DNA of 64,000 bases from the NCBI GenBank assembly GCA_964628835.1, contig CAZVME010000002.1, positions 1 to 64,000 on the forward strand, written 5' to 3'. The position numbers and the translations under genes were made by a program. Shown here one piece after another: positions 9,459-18,188 of this stretch (the first letter of the stretch is position 1; each line of letters begins with the position of its first letter). Below the pieces are notes generated by a model, which was not told the DNA's origin, ran no database searches, and saw only the letters and a list, made by a program, of their open reading frames with translations. The stretch is from JAAGZL01 sp964628835 (lineage in GTDB: Bacteria; Pseudomonadota; Gammaproteobacteria; Chromatiales; Chromatiaceae).

Positions 9459-10502
9459 ATGGACGAAAATCGCAAAAAGGCACTGAGTGCCGCACTCAGC
9501 CAGATTGAAAAGCAGTTCGGTAAGGGTTCTGTCATGCGTATGGGTGACGCTAGTGCCGTGCGCAATATAGGTGTGGTATCCACCGGTTCTCTCAGTCTGG
9601 ATATTGCCCTGGGTATAGGTGGTCTGCCGCGGGGACGGGTGGTTGAGATCTATGGCCCTGAGTCATCCGGCAAGACCACCATGACCCTGCATGTGGTGGC
9701 CGAGATCCAGAAACTTGGTGGCACCGCCGCCTTTGTGGATGCTGAGCATGCCCTGGACCCAGCATATGCCGAGAAGCTCGGCGTGGATATGGATGAATTG
9801 TTGGTGTCGCAGCCAGATACAGGCGAGCAGGCGCTGGAGATCACAGATATGCTGGTGCGGTCCGGAGCCGTGGATGTGGTAGTGGTGGACTCGGTGGCGG
9901 CACTTACGCCTAAGGCTGAGATTGAGGGCGAGATGGGGGATACCCATGTGGGATTACAGGCCAGGCTCATGTCTCAGGCTCTGCGCAAGCTTACAGCAAA
10001 TATCAAACGCTCCAACTGCATGGTCGTATTCATCAACCAGATTCGTATGAAGATCGGGGTTATGTTTGGTAGCCCTGAGACCACCACCGGTGGCAATGCC
10101 CTCAAGTTCTACGCCTCGGTGCGGCTGGATATTCGGCGTACCGGCGCCATCAAAAAGGGTGATGAGGTAGTGGGCAACGAGACCAGGGTCAAGGTGGTCA
10201 AAAACAAGGTTGCCCCCCCATTCAAGCAGGCAAATTTTGAAATACTGTATGGGGAGGGGGTCTCCTGGGAGGGCGAGGTCATAGAGCTGGGCGTTAAGCA
10301 TGACATCATAGATAAGTCCGGTTCCTGGTATAGCTACAACGGGGACCGTATCGGACAGGGCAAGGAGAATGTGCGCGTATTCCTCAAGCAGAACCCGGAT
10401 ATTGCCCAGGAGATAGAGGGCAGGATTCGTGATGTTGTATTTCCCAAGCCTGAACAGAGTGACCCAATAGAAGCCAGTGCGCCGGTGGAGGTTGAGGCCT
10501 GA
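9459..10502 (+). CDS. recA: Recombinase RecA
   Basis: A complete 347-residue RecA that forms the strand-exchange filament and triggers LexA cleavage. Walker A GPESSGKT is at residues 66-73; VVVDSVAALTPKAEIEGEMG (Walker B and loop 1) and the loop 2 region with SPETTTGGNALKFYASVR are intact. A GGGGGAT ribosome site precedes the ATG. The 140-base upstream region contains no clear CTGT-N8-ACAG LexA box that I could find. recX follows 35 bases downstream. Confidence 0.98.
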   Translation: MDENRKKALSAALSQIEKQFGKGSVMRMGDASAVRNIGVVSTGSLSLDIALGIGGLPRGRVVEIYGPESSGKTTMTLHVVAEIQKLGGTAAFVDAEHALDPAYAEKLGVDMDELLVSQPDTGEQALEITDMLVRSGAVDVVVVDSVAALTPKAEIEGEMGDTHVGLQARLMSQALRKLTANIKRSNCMVVFINQIRMKIGVMFGSPETTTGGNALKFYASVRLDIRRTGAIKKGDEVVGNETRVKVVKNKVAPPFKQANFEILYGEGVSWEGEVIELGVKHDIIDKSGSWYSYNGDRIGQGKENVRVFLKQNPDIAQEIEGRIRDVVFPKPEQSDPIEASAPVEVEA

Positions 10503-10537
10503 GCGGCTCCACGCCAGCGGATATAGAGCAGGCGGCA

Positions 10538-10954
10538 ATGCGCCTGCTGGTTCACCGTGAACACTCGCGGATGGAGCTGAGACGAAAGCTCCAGAGCAGA
10601 TTTCCTGACTCTGACGAGATTGAGCTTGTCCTCGACGGTTTGGAGGGGCTGGATTATCTGAACGAAGAGAGATTTGTTACAGGGTATCTGGCCAGCCGCA
10701 AGCGCAAGGGGTATGGCCCATTGCGTATCAAGGCCGAGTTGCAGGATAGGGGTATCGGCAAGGAGCTGATCTCCAAGTATTTAATGGAAGATGATGATGC
10801 GGAGTGGTACCGGTTGATGCAGGGAGCGGCAGCCACGAAGCTTGGCGTTTCCCCCTTGTTTGACCACAAAACCCAGCAAAAGGCAGCGCGTTTTCTGGAG
10901 TACCGTGGGTTTCCTAGTTCAATGATCAGGCGCTATCTCTGGGACGATGAGTAG
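10538..10954 (+). CDS. recX: Regulatory protein RecX
   Basis: A 138-residue RecX, which caps RecA filaments and limits recombination. The three-helix repeats are recognisable (REHSRMELRRKL, RKRKGYGPLRIKAELQDRGI, DHKTQQKAARFLEYRGF). ATG 10538 is the first conventional start, but homology to the usual N-terminus (ADIEQAAMRLLVHREHS) appears to continue 13 codons upstream to a CTG that overlaps the recA stop, so translation could begin earlier with a rare codon. It is co-transcribed with recA. Confidence 0.92.
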   Translation: MRLLVHREHSRMELRRKLQSRFPDSDEIELVLDGLEGLDYLNEERFVTGYLASRKRKGYGPLRIKAELQDRGIGKELISKYLMEDDDAEWYRLMQGAAATKLGVSPLFDHKTQQKAARFLEYRGFPSSMIRRYLWDDE

Positions 10955-11081
10955 CTGTTGCCACAACAGATGAGCCAGCCCGCCTAGGATTTACTCTGTT
11001 TTCTTGCATCGGGCGGCAAAATAACCATGCTATATATCATGTTGTGCTGCTGTTGAGACACAGCTATTGCCTGGCAACTGT

Positions 11082-11939
11082 TTAATCCTCAAATAGGAAC
11101 TCCATCTCAGTTTCGCCCAGCTTGATGATGTCGTTGGACCACAGTGGAAAGATCTTTCTGTCCACTTCGCAACCATTAACTATGATATTAATGTTGTCTG
11201 TGTTGTTATCACCAAGCGGAACCAGGAAGTAGCCGTTCTGTCTTCGGGTAATAGCTGCGACGCGCTGGCCAGCCTTGTTTATGCCGGTGACAGGCCTGCT
11301 TAAGGCCATATTGTGTCCCTTGCGCGCTCCGTTGATTATTTTGAGATTGCCAGTGCGTGTCTTGGGGTTTTCCGCCCTGGTCCTGGATTTAATTATCTTT
11401 TCCGGTCCGAGCTGGAGATCAGATCCATGTTTAGGAATGATTTTCTGGATGGAGGTTTCAGTGAATTCTGAATCCGGTGCTGAATTAATTTCGACCGGAG
11501 CTTCTGTTACAGCAGTTGAAGTATGGGGATAAGGGGGTGGCGGAACCTCGGGTGATTGATCTGATTCTACTGCAACTCTGTCTGGTTCCCCCAGCTGCTT
11601 GATCAGCTGAATACGTATTTTGTCAAACTCATCGTCGGATATGGTGTTGTATCGTGCCGCGTCGTAGCTGATGTTGTGTTGCCCGAGGGAGATGGTATCG
11701 CCATCTTCAAGAGGACATTTTTTAGTCAGGCGGTTATTCACCAGTGTGCCGTTGGCGCTGTTCATATCTTCTAGAAAACAGTCACCCAGCATGCAGATTA
11801 CCCGCAGATGCTGTCTACTTACATTATCATCTGCAACGGTTAAGTCACACTCCTGACTGCGTCCGATTAAGGTGTTCTCCGTATCTACTATGTATTCCCT
11901 TACTATCTCACCATCTTTTGATAGTACGAGTTTCGGCAT
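11082..11939 (-). CDS. FHA-domain protein with degenerate second FHA-like domain
   Basis: A 285-residue soluble protein. The N-terminal FHA domain has GRSQECDL, NVSRQHLR and NSANGTLVNN. A long low-complexity linker (about 115-190, rich in P, E, S, T) leads to a C-terminal beta-rich domain (about 195-285) that parallels the C-terminal domain of the FHA protein at 3377-4039. Its start lies 3 bases after the stop of the PP2C gene, so both are one operon on the minus strand. Probable role: phosphothreonine-dependent scaffold regulated by the adjacent phosphatase. Confidence 0.83.
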   Translation of the reverse strand: MPKLVLSKDGEIVREYIVDTENTLIGRSQECDLTVADDNVSRQHLRVICMLGDCFLEDMNSANGTLVNNRLTKKCPLEDGDTISLGQHNISYDAARYNTISDDEFDKIRIQLIKQLGEPDRVAVESDQSPEVPPPPYPHTSTAVTEAPVEINSAPDSEFTETSIQKIIPKHGSDLQLGPEKIIKSRTRAENPKTRTGNLKIINGARKGHNMALSRPVTGINKAGQRVAAITRRQNGYFLVPLGDNNTDNINIIVNGCEVDRKIFPLWSNDIIKLGETEMEFLFED

Positions 11940-11942
11940 TTT

Positions 11943-12785
11943 TCACCCCCTTAAGGAGAACCAGTTCAGGACTCTTTGCCTGAAATTCTTTTTAGCTGGG
12001 TATGGTTTAACTACTCTAATCAGTACCACTGAGATATTATCGTTGCCGCCATGCTTCTTGGCTAAATCAACGAGACCCTGGGCGGAATTCGTAAGTTCCT
12101 GATCTATCCCCAACAGGGCCTGTATCTCGTTATCTGATACCTGATCTGTGAGACCATCAGAGCAGAGCAGATACGGATCGCCCGGGTTGGTTTGTTGTTC
12201 AACAATATCGACATTTAGTTCGGCGGTTACCCCTACTGCACGGGTGACAATGTTTTTGTTTATGCTCTCTTCCGCCTGTTCCCTGGTGTAGAGACCACCC
12301 TTAATTATCTCCTGGATGACTGTGTGGTCTTCTGTGATCTGTTGTAACAGACCTTGACGCATCAAGTAAAGCCTGGAATCGCCCACATGGGCCACTGAGA
12401 TTTGATTATCGTAAAAGAGAACCGTAATGTTGGTTGCGCCCATGCCCCTGCACTCAGGCCGCTTCTGGGCAATTCTTAAGATAACACTATTAGCCTTGTG
12501 CAGGGCTTTGCGTAGAATCTTACTGGCCAGTCGGTAATTCTCGGCATGGTCCATAGTTTCTAGACCGGACGAGAGATTATCGATACTCTCCACAACCTCT
12601 TTCAGCACCGTCTCGGTAGCGATTCGTCCAGCAACATCGCCAGCTTTGGCTCCGCCCATACCGTCTGTAAGTATGGCCAGGCCCTGATTGCTGTTCCAGG
12701 CGATACAGTCTTCGTTTTTGCTGCGTGAGCAGCCGGCGTCGGTTATCCCGGTTACCTCAATTGCTCGATGTAGGCGTTGGCGCAT
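11943..12785 (-). CDS. PP2C-family Ser/Thr protein phosphatase
   Basis: A 280-residue PP2C phosphatase. Motifs seen: RSKNEDC, AILTDGMGGAKAGDVAGR, CRGMGATNITVLF, SVAHVGDSRLYLMRQG, TEDHTV, YLLCSDGLTDQV and GGNDNISVVLI. It is the upstream gene of the PP2C-FHA operon on the minus strand, divergent from alaS across about 290 bases. It is clearly diverged from the phosphatase at 2591-3352, so the two pairs probably serve separate pathways. No serine/threonine kinase is visible nearby. Confidence 0.9.
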   Translation of the reverse strand: MRQRLHRAIEVTGITDAGCSRSKNEDCIAWNSNQGLAILTDGMGGAKAGDVAGRIATETVLKEVVESIDNLSSGLETMDHAENYRLASKILRKALHKANSVILRIAQKRPECRGMGATNITVLFYDNQISVAHVGDSRLYLMRQGLLQQITEDHTVIQEIIKGGLYTREQAEESINKNIVTRAVGVTAELNVDIVEQQTNPGDPYLLCSDGLTDQVSDNEIQALLGIDQELTNSAQGLVDLAKKHGGNDNISVVLIRVVKPYPAKKNFRQRVLNWFSLRG

Positions 12786-13075
12786 GTTTGGCTCTTCGTG
12801 AAGACGATCTGGTTGTGGCCGTTATCCGCCTGTGCGCTTTTTAATACTCAGGTTTTGGGTAAGTTATATTGCGGCGCAAAGAGGGTAGATAAAAACAGCG
12901 TTACAATTCGGGATTATATCTTTAAATTGGTTCAGATATAGCTGGCAGGGTGGTATATTGAGAATTCAAGCGGATTGTACGCATTTTTCATGCCATTTTG
13001 TTGGGGATTTATCCGTACGATGGGTGACATTGGCGTCAGTTTTGCATACCGTTCCGACTTTAATTTTAACTCTTA

Positions 13076-15682
13076 ATGATGACCAGCGCAGAACTACGTA
13101 AAGCTTTCCTAGAATTCTTTGTCAACCGTGGACATGAACAGGTTTCCAGCAGTTCGTTGGTCCCTCATGACGACCCGACCCTGTTGTTTACCAACGCGGG
13201 CATGGTTCAGTTCAAAGAGGTGTTTTTGGGCCGCGATAAGAGGGGCTATCACCGAGCCACCAGCTCCCAGCGTTGCGTGCGTGCCGGTGGTAAACACAAT
13301 GACCTGGAAAATGTTGGTTATACGGCACGCCACCACACCTTTTTTGAGATGTTGGGAAACTTCAGCTTTGGCGACTATTTCAAGCGCGAGGCAATCCATT
13401 ACGCCTGGGAATTTCTCACCGTTGAGCTGAAGCTGCCGCCTGAGAAACTTTGGATCACCGTCTATGCGGAGGATGACGAGGCAGCGGATATCTGGCTGAA
13501 GGAGTTGGGGGTCAGCCCCGATCGCTTCTCCAGGTGCGGAGCCAAAGATAATTTCTGGTCTATGGGCGATACCGGACCCTGTGGTCCGTGTTCCGAGATC
13601 TTTTACGACCACGGCTCTGATATCTGGGGCGGGCCACCGGGAACACCGGATGAGGATGGTGATCGCTACATCGAGATCTGGAACCTGGTGTTCATGCAGT
13701 TTAATCGCGATGCCTCCGGGGAGATGACCCCGCTGCCTCACCCATCTGTAGATACTGGCATGGGCTTGGAGCGTCTGGCGGCAGTGATGCAGAGTGTGCA
13801 CAGCAACTATGAGATAGACCTGTTCGCCAATCTGATCAAGGCTACGGCCCAGGTTACCAACTGCAGTAGCACCAAAGACAAATCGCTACGGGTAATTGCC
13901 GACCATATTCGTTCCTGCGCCTTTCTTATCGTGGATGGGGTTCTGCCATCCAACGAGGGCCGGGGCAACGTACTGCGCCGGATTATCCGTCGCGCCATCC
14001 GTCATGGTTATATGCTGGGCATGAAGGAGACCTTCTTTCACCGCTTGGTTGAGCCGCTATGCGCTGAGATGGGAGAGGCCTATCCAGAGCTGAGAAATGC
14101 CAAACAGCAGGTGGCACATATTCTGAAGCTGGAAGAGGAGCGTTTCGCTGAGACCCTGGAACAGGGGATGAAGCTTCTGGACCAGGCCATAGCAGATCTG
14201 GATGGCAACCTGATTGCGGGTGAAACTGCGTTTAAACTGTATGACACTTTTGGTTTTCCAGTAGATCTGACTGCGGACATTGCCAGAGAGTGTGATCTGA
14301 AAGTGGATATGGATGGCTTTGAAAAGGAGATGGAGGCGCAACGCGAACGCGCCCGTGCAGCCAGCCAGTTTGGAGCAGTGGATCAGTCTGCCATATCTTT
14401 GGATGGAACCACCGAGTTTGTTGGCTATGATCGTCAGGAAGAGGATGCGTCGGTAATTGCGATTATCCAGGATGGCGCTTCTGTGGATACCCTGGGTGAC
14501 CGTGAACAGGGAACGGTGGTACTGGATCGCACCCCTTTCTATGCCGAGTCCGGTGGGCAGGTGGGAGATACCGGGGTCCTGGAGCTGGGGGCTAAGCGCT
14601 TTGAAGTGACTGATACCCAGAAACTTGGGAGTGGCCTGATTGTGCACCTGGGCCGGTTTCGCGGTGATGTAATGCGGGTTGGAGATAGCGTCACCTGCCG
14701 TATTGATGCGGAAAAGCAGGGCAGGACCGCCCTCAACCACTCGGCAACCCATCTGCTGCATGCTGCCCTGCGCAATATCCTGGGTGACCATGTGCAGCAA
14801 AAAGGCTCACTGGTGGATCCTGAGCGTCTGCGCTTCGATTTCTCCCATTTTGAGCCAGTAACCGAGCAGCAGTTGCGTGGAATCGAGCGCCTGGTAAATG
14901 AGAAGATTCGCGGTAACCAGCCGGTTGAGACCCGGATCATGTCGCTGGAAGATGCCAAGGAGAGTGGCGCCATGGCCCTGTTTGGTGAGAAATATGATCA
15001 ACATGTCAGGGTGCTGCGCATGGGCGATTTCTCCACCGAGTTGTGTGGCGGTATCCATGCCAAAGCGGTGGGTGATATCGGTCTGTTCAAGATAGTCTCT
15101 GAGAGTGGCATCGCCTCTGGTGTAAGACGTATCGAGGGCGTAGTGGGTGAGCGCGCTATAGATTGGGTGGAGGCGGATGAAGAGCGTCTGCGCCGCATAG
15201 CCGCGCTGGTGAAATCCGGTCGGGAAGATCTGGACACCAAGGTGGCGCAATTGGTGGAGCGTAATCGCAAGTTGGAAAAGGAGCTGGAACAGCTGAAGTC
15301 AAGACTAGCCAGTTCCGCCGGTAGTGATCTGGCCTCCAGTGCGGTGGATATTGGCGGAGCAAAACTGCTGGTGGCAAATCTGGATGGCGCCGATCCCAAA
15401 TCCCTGCGTGATACCATGGACCACCTCAAGAACAAGCTTGGCTCTGCGGTGATTGTCCTGGCCACTGTCAGTGGCGGCAAGGTAAGCCTGGTGGCCGGTG
15501 TGACTAAGGATCAGATTGGAAAGGTAAAGGCTGGTGATCTGGTGAAGATGGTGGCCGAGCAGGTTGGTGGCAAGGGTGGAGGACGCCCGGATATGGCCCA
15601 GGCCGGTGGTAGTCAACCCGATGCCCTGCCTCAGGCACTGGAGTCAGTCCAACCCTGGGTGGAACAACGCTTGGGCGGCTAG
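13076..15682 (+). CDS. alaS: Alanyl-tRNA synthetase
   Basis: A complete 868-residue AlaRS. The class II aminoacylation domain begins with RKAFLEFFVNRGHEQVSSS and contains NVGYTARHHTFFEMLGNFSFG. The editing domain that removes mischarged serine and glycine has the zinc-binding HSATHLLH near residue 555 and CGGIH near 656. The C-terminal oligomerisation/C-Ala domain ends with the glycine-rich GGKGGGRPDMAQAGG. Two adjacent ATG codons (13076 and 13079) could start it. Its place after recA-recX is conserved, although here an FHA/PP2C operon is inserted between. Confidence 0.97.
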   Translation: MMTSAELRKAFLEFFVNRGHEQVSSSSLVPHDDPTLLFTNAGMVQFKEVFLGRDKRGYHRATSSQRCVRAGGKHNDLENVGYTARHHTFFEMLGNFSFGDYFKREAIHYAWEFLTVELKLPPEKLWITVYAEDDEAADIWLKELGVSPDRFSRCGAKDNFWSMGDTGPCGPCSEIFYDHGSDIWGGPPGTPDEDGDRYIEIWNLVFMQFNRDASGEMTPLPHPSVDTGMGLERLAAVMQSVHSNYEIDLFANLIKATAQVTNCSSTKDKSLRVIADHIRSCAFLIVDGVLPSNEGRGNVLRRIIRRAIRHGYMLGMKETFFHRLVEPLCAEMGEAYPELRNAKQQVAHILKLEEERFAETLEQGMKLLDQAIADLDGNLIAGETAFKLYDTFGFPVDLTADIARECDLKVDMDGFEKEMEAQRERARAASQFGAVDQSAISLDGTTEFVGYDRQEEDASVIAIIQDGASVDTLGDREQGTVVLDRTPFYAESGGQVGDTGVLELGAKRFEVTDTQKLGSGLIVHLGRFRGDVMRVGDSVTCRIDAEKQGRTALNHSATHLLHAALRNILGDHVQQKGSLVDPERLRFDFSHFEPVTEQQLRGIERLVNEKIRGNQPVETRIMSLEDAKESGAMALFGEKYDQHVRVLRMGDFSTELCGGIHAKAVGDIGLFKIVSESGIASGVRRIEGVVGERAIDWVEADEERLRRIAALVKSGREDLDTKVAQLVERNRKLEKELEQLKSRLASSAGSDLASSAVDIGGAKLLVANLDGADPKSLRDTMDHLKNKLGSAVIVLATVSGGKVSLVAGVTKDQIGKVKAGDLVKMVAEQVGGKGGGRPDMAQAGGSQPDALPQALESVQPWVEQRLGG

Positions 15683-15886
15683 CTTTATTCAGAGCTGCTG
15701 TTGCCAGAGATTCTGGATTTGTTCGCATAGAGACGCAAAACGCCAGGTATACATAAAATAACCCCCATTTTTTTCATTAATACTGTTTATCCGGGTAATA
15801 ATTTAGTGTTTAATTGACGCCCTTTAAACCGGCCCGGAACAGTTTGGGCCGAAATAGCTGGGGGCTCTTGAGAGCTTGAAATAGAT

Positions 15887-17113
15887 ATGTCGCTTATTGT
15901 GCAAAAATACGGTGGCACCTCCGTTGGTACCATCGAACGCATCGAAGTCGTGGCAGCCAAGGTAGCCGCAGCACGTTCCCGTGGAGATAAAGTAGTGGTG
16001 GTGGTGTCCGCCATGTCCGGTGAGACCAATCGTCTGATCAAACTGGCCACCGAAATTCACGCAAGGCCGGATCCACGCGAGATGGATGTACTGGTCTCCA
16101 CCGGTGAGCAGGTCACTATTGCCTTGCTCTGCATGGCGCTGAAAAAAATAGGCTGCCCGGCCCGCTCATACACCGGTGGCCAGATCCGTATCCTCACCGA
16201 CCAGGCCCACGGCAAGGCCAGAATCCTGGATATCGACCATGCCCCGGTAATGGCCGACCTGGATGCTGGTAGCGTGGTGGTGGTTGCAGGGTTTCAGGGG
16301 GTGGATGAAGATGGGAACATAACCACGCTGGGACGTGGTGGCTCAGACACCACGGCAGTTGCCATGGCGGCCGCCCTGAAGGCTGATGAGTGCCAGATCT
16401 TCACCGATGTGGATGGGGTTTACACCACCGATCCAAGGGTAGAGCCCAAAGCGCGGCGTCTGGACCGTATCACCTTTGAAGAGATGCTGGAGATGGCCAG
16501 TCTTGGCTCCAAGGTGCTACAGATTCGCGCCGTAGAGTTTGCAGGTAAATACAACGTGCCCCTGCGTGTCCTCTCAAGTTTTGAGGAAGGCGGCGGCACC
16601 CTGATTAGTTTTGAGGACAATGGTATGGAAGAGGCAAAAATTTCTGGAATCGCATTCAATCGAGATGAGGCCAAATTGACCATACTAGGGGTGCCAGACC
16701 AGCCCGGCGTCGCACATGAGATACTTGGCCCGATAGCTGCGGCCAATATCGAAGTGGACATGATTGTGCAGAATATTGCCGAGGACGACACCACAGATTT
16801 TACCTTTACGGTACATCGCAACGATTATCAGAAGGCCCTTGAGGTACTGGAAGCCAATGCAAACAGGCTAAAGGCTAGGGAGGTGCAGGGAGATGACGCA
16901 ATCGTGAAGATATCCCTGGTGGGGGTTGGCATGCGCTCACACGCCGGAATCGCCAGTACCATGTTTGAGACCCTGGCAAAAGATGGGATCAACATTCGTA
17001 TGATCTCCACCTCAGAGATAAAAATATCGGTGGTAGTGGATGAAAAGTACCTGGAACTGGGCGTTAGAGCCCTGCATGACGCATTCGACCTTTCGGGAGA
17101 ACCTGATTCCTGA
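15887..17113 (+). CDS. lysC: Aspartate kinase
   Basis: A 408-residue aspartokinase catalysing the first step of lysine, threonine and methionine synthesis. The kinase motif KYGGTSVG is at residues 7-14, with STGEQVTIALL and FTDVDGVYTTDPR further on. Two C-terminal ACT domains (from about residue 265, ISGIAFNRDEAKLTI and VKISLVGVGMRSHAGIA) bind the allosteric amino acid. Length and lack of a homoserine dehydrogenase domain indicate a monofunctional enzyme. Between lysC and csrA there are 257 bases with weak inverted repeats only. Confidence 0.95.
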   Translation: MSLIVQKYGGTSVGTIERIEVVAAKVAAARSRGDKVVVVVSAMSGETNRLIKLATEIHARPDPREMDVLVSTGEQVTIALLCMALKKIGCPARSYTGGQIRILTDQAHGKARILDIDHAPVMADLDAGSVVVVAGFQGVDEDGNITTLGRGGSDTTAVAMAAALKADECQIFTDVDGVYTTDPRVEPKARRLDRITFEEMLEMASLGSKVLQIRAVEFAGKYNVPLRVLSSFEEGGGTLISFEDNGMEEAKISGIAFNRDEAKLTILGVPDQPGVAHEILGPIAAANIEVDMIVQNIAEDDTTDFTFTVHRNDYQKALEVLEANANRLKAREVQGDDAIVKISLVGVGMRSHAGIASTMFETLAKDGINIRMISTSEIKISVVVDEKYLELGVRALHDAFDLSGEPDS

Positions 17114-17370
17114 TTGGTAATCAGCTTCCCATTGGGGGTTGGTTTTACCTGCATGTAGGTGAAATGGCCTATATTTGGAGTAAAAATGGGCCATATACCC
17201 TTTTTAATTAGAGTGGCGTACTGGTAGAATCCGAACACCCTTAACCCATGAGATAATTCGTGGATTAAGAGCTTGGTTGGCCGCGGTGAAAAAAACGGAG
17301 TCGACAGGGATAGTCAACTACATCCGAGAGTATGATCCGCGATCTAAATGGGAAATAGGGAGACAGGACT

Positions 17371-17559
17371 ATGTTGATATTAACTCGCCGTGTTGGCGAA
17401 ACTCTGATGATTGGTGATGAAGTCACCGTTACCGTGCTTGGCGTTAAAGGAAATCAGGTGCGGATCGGCGTAAATGCCCCGCGCGACGTGTCGGTGCACC
17501 GTGAAGAAATTTACGAACGCATCAAAGCTGAGCAGGCAGATCAAGCAGCCGAAGAGTAG
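17371..17559 (+). CDS. csrA: Carbon storage regulator CsrA (RNA-binding)
   Basis: A complete 62-residue CsrA that binds GGA motifs in mRNA leaders and controls carbon flow, motility and biofilm. The N-terminal beta-strand MLILTRRVGETLMIG and the RNA-contacting VHREEIYERI are intact. GGGAGAC precedes the ATG. Its place between lysC and tRNA-Ser is common in Gammaproteobacteria. A degraded CsrA copy lies inside the ICE at 52417-52591. Confidence 0.97.
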   Translation: MLILTRRVGETLMIGDEVTVTVLGVKGNQVRIGVNAPRDVSVHREEIYERIKAEQADQAAEE

Positions 17560-17712
17560 AAAATAGGTTGCTTGTAAGGTAGTGCGCCTCTCCAAGCGGG
17601 AGGCCACTGCTATTTCCTTCAGTAAAAATAACAATATCCTCTTGTAACTCACTCAACTACTGATAGAATTGCACCGGCGGTTCCGGGGTACCTGGATTAC
17701 GCCTGAATATTT

Positions 17713-17805
17713 GGAGAGCTGGCCGAGCGGCTGAAGGCGCTCCCCTGCTAAGGGAGTATGGGGTTTATAGCTCCATCGAGGGTTCGAATCCCTCGCTCTC
17801 CGCCA
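17713..17805 (+). tRNA. tRNA-Ser(GCT)
   Basis: A 93-base class II tRNA. The acceptor arms GGAGAGC and GCTCTCC pair perfectly, the anticodon loop reads CTGCTAA (anticodon GCT), a long variable arm follows, GGTTCGAATCC forms the T loop, and CCA is encoded. It follows csrA, as in many Gammaproteobacteria. Confidence 0.97.
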
Positions 17806-17946
17806 TAATATGGATAAGCCCGTAGCTGTAACAGGCATATGAGGCTGGGTTAAGTAAATTCGAACCCTCGTTCAAACAAGTGGTTCGAGCGCGGTAGCGC
17901 GTAGCAGCAGCAACCGTAGGGGGCTAATCCCTCGCTCTCCGCCATA
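17787..17946. repeat. Direct repeat of the tRNA-Ser 3' end (attachment-site relic)
   Basis: The 21 bases at 17787-17807, which form the 3' end of tRNA-Ser, are repeated exactly at 17926-17946. The 118 bases between carry no gene. Duplicated tRNA 3' ends are the usual footprint of integrase-mediated insertion, so this looks like attL/attR of an element that has almost completely eroded, or an unused second attachment site. Confidence 0.65.
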
Positions 17947-17947
17947 T

Positions 17948-17976
17948 AAAAGCGGTTTCTAAAGAGACCGCTTTTT
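17948..17976 (+). terminator. Rho-independent terminator
   Basis: Near-perfect arms AAAAGCGGTTTC / GAGACCGCTTTT (one G-U pair) with a very short loop end in a run of five T. It follows the tRNA-Ser relic repeat and would end tRNA-Ser transcription. Confidence 0.8.
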
Positions 17977-18024
17977 AGTTGACAATGAAGGGCAAAATCT
18001 TCAAAATTCGCCCTCCACAAATGA

Positions 18025-18101
18025 GCGCCCGTAGCTCAGCTGGATAGAGTACCTGGCTACGAACCAGGTGGTCGGAGGTTCGAATCCTTCCGGGCGCGCC
18101 A
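18025..18101 (+). tRNA. tRNA-Arg(ACG)
   Basis: A 77-base tRNA. The acceptor arms GCGCCCG and CGGGCGC pair, the anticodon loop CTACGAA gives anticodon ACG, GGTTCGAATCC forms the T arm, and CCA is encoded. The ICE integrase gene ends 88 bases downstream, so the tRNA 3' end is the likely integration site (attL). Confidence 0.97.
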
Positions 18102-18117
18102 AATTAGTAGATAAATC

Positions 18118-18152
18118 AACCGGTTATAGCGCCCCGCTTGGCCGGTTTTTTT
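18118..18152 (+). terminator. Intrinsic terminator after tRNA-Arg
   Basis: Arms AACCGG / CCGGTT around a GC-rich loop are followed by a run of seven T. It lies 16 bases after tRNA-Arg and just before the 3' end of the convergent integrase gene. Confidence 0.7.
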
Positions 18153-18188
18153 GTTGCTGTCCAATAGATACCTATTTGTCCAATAGAT

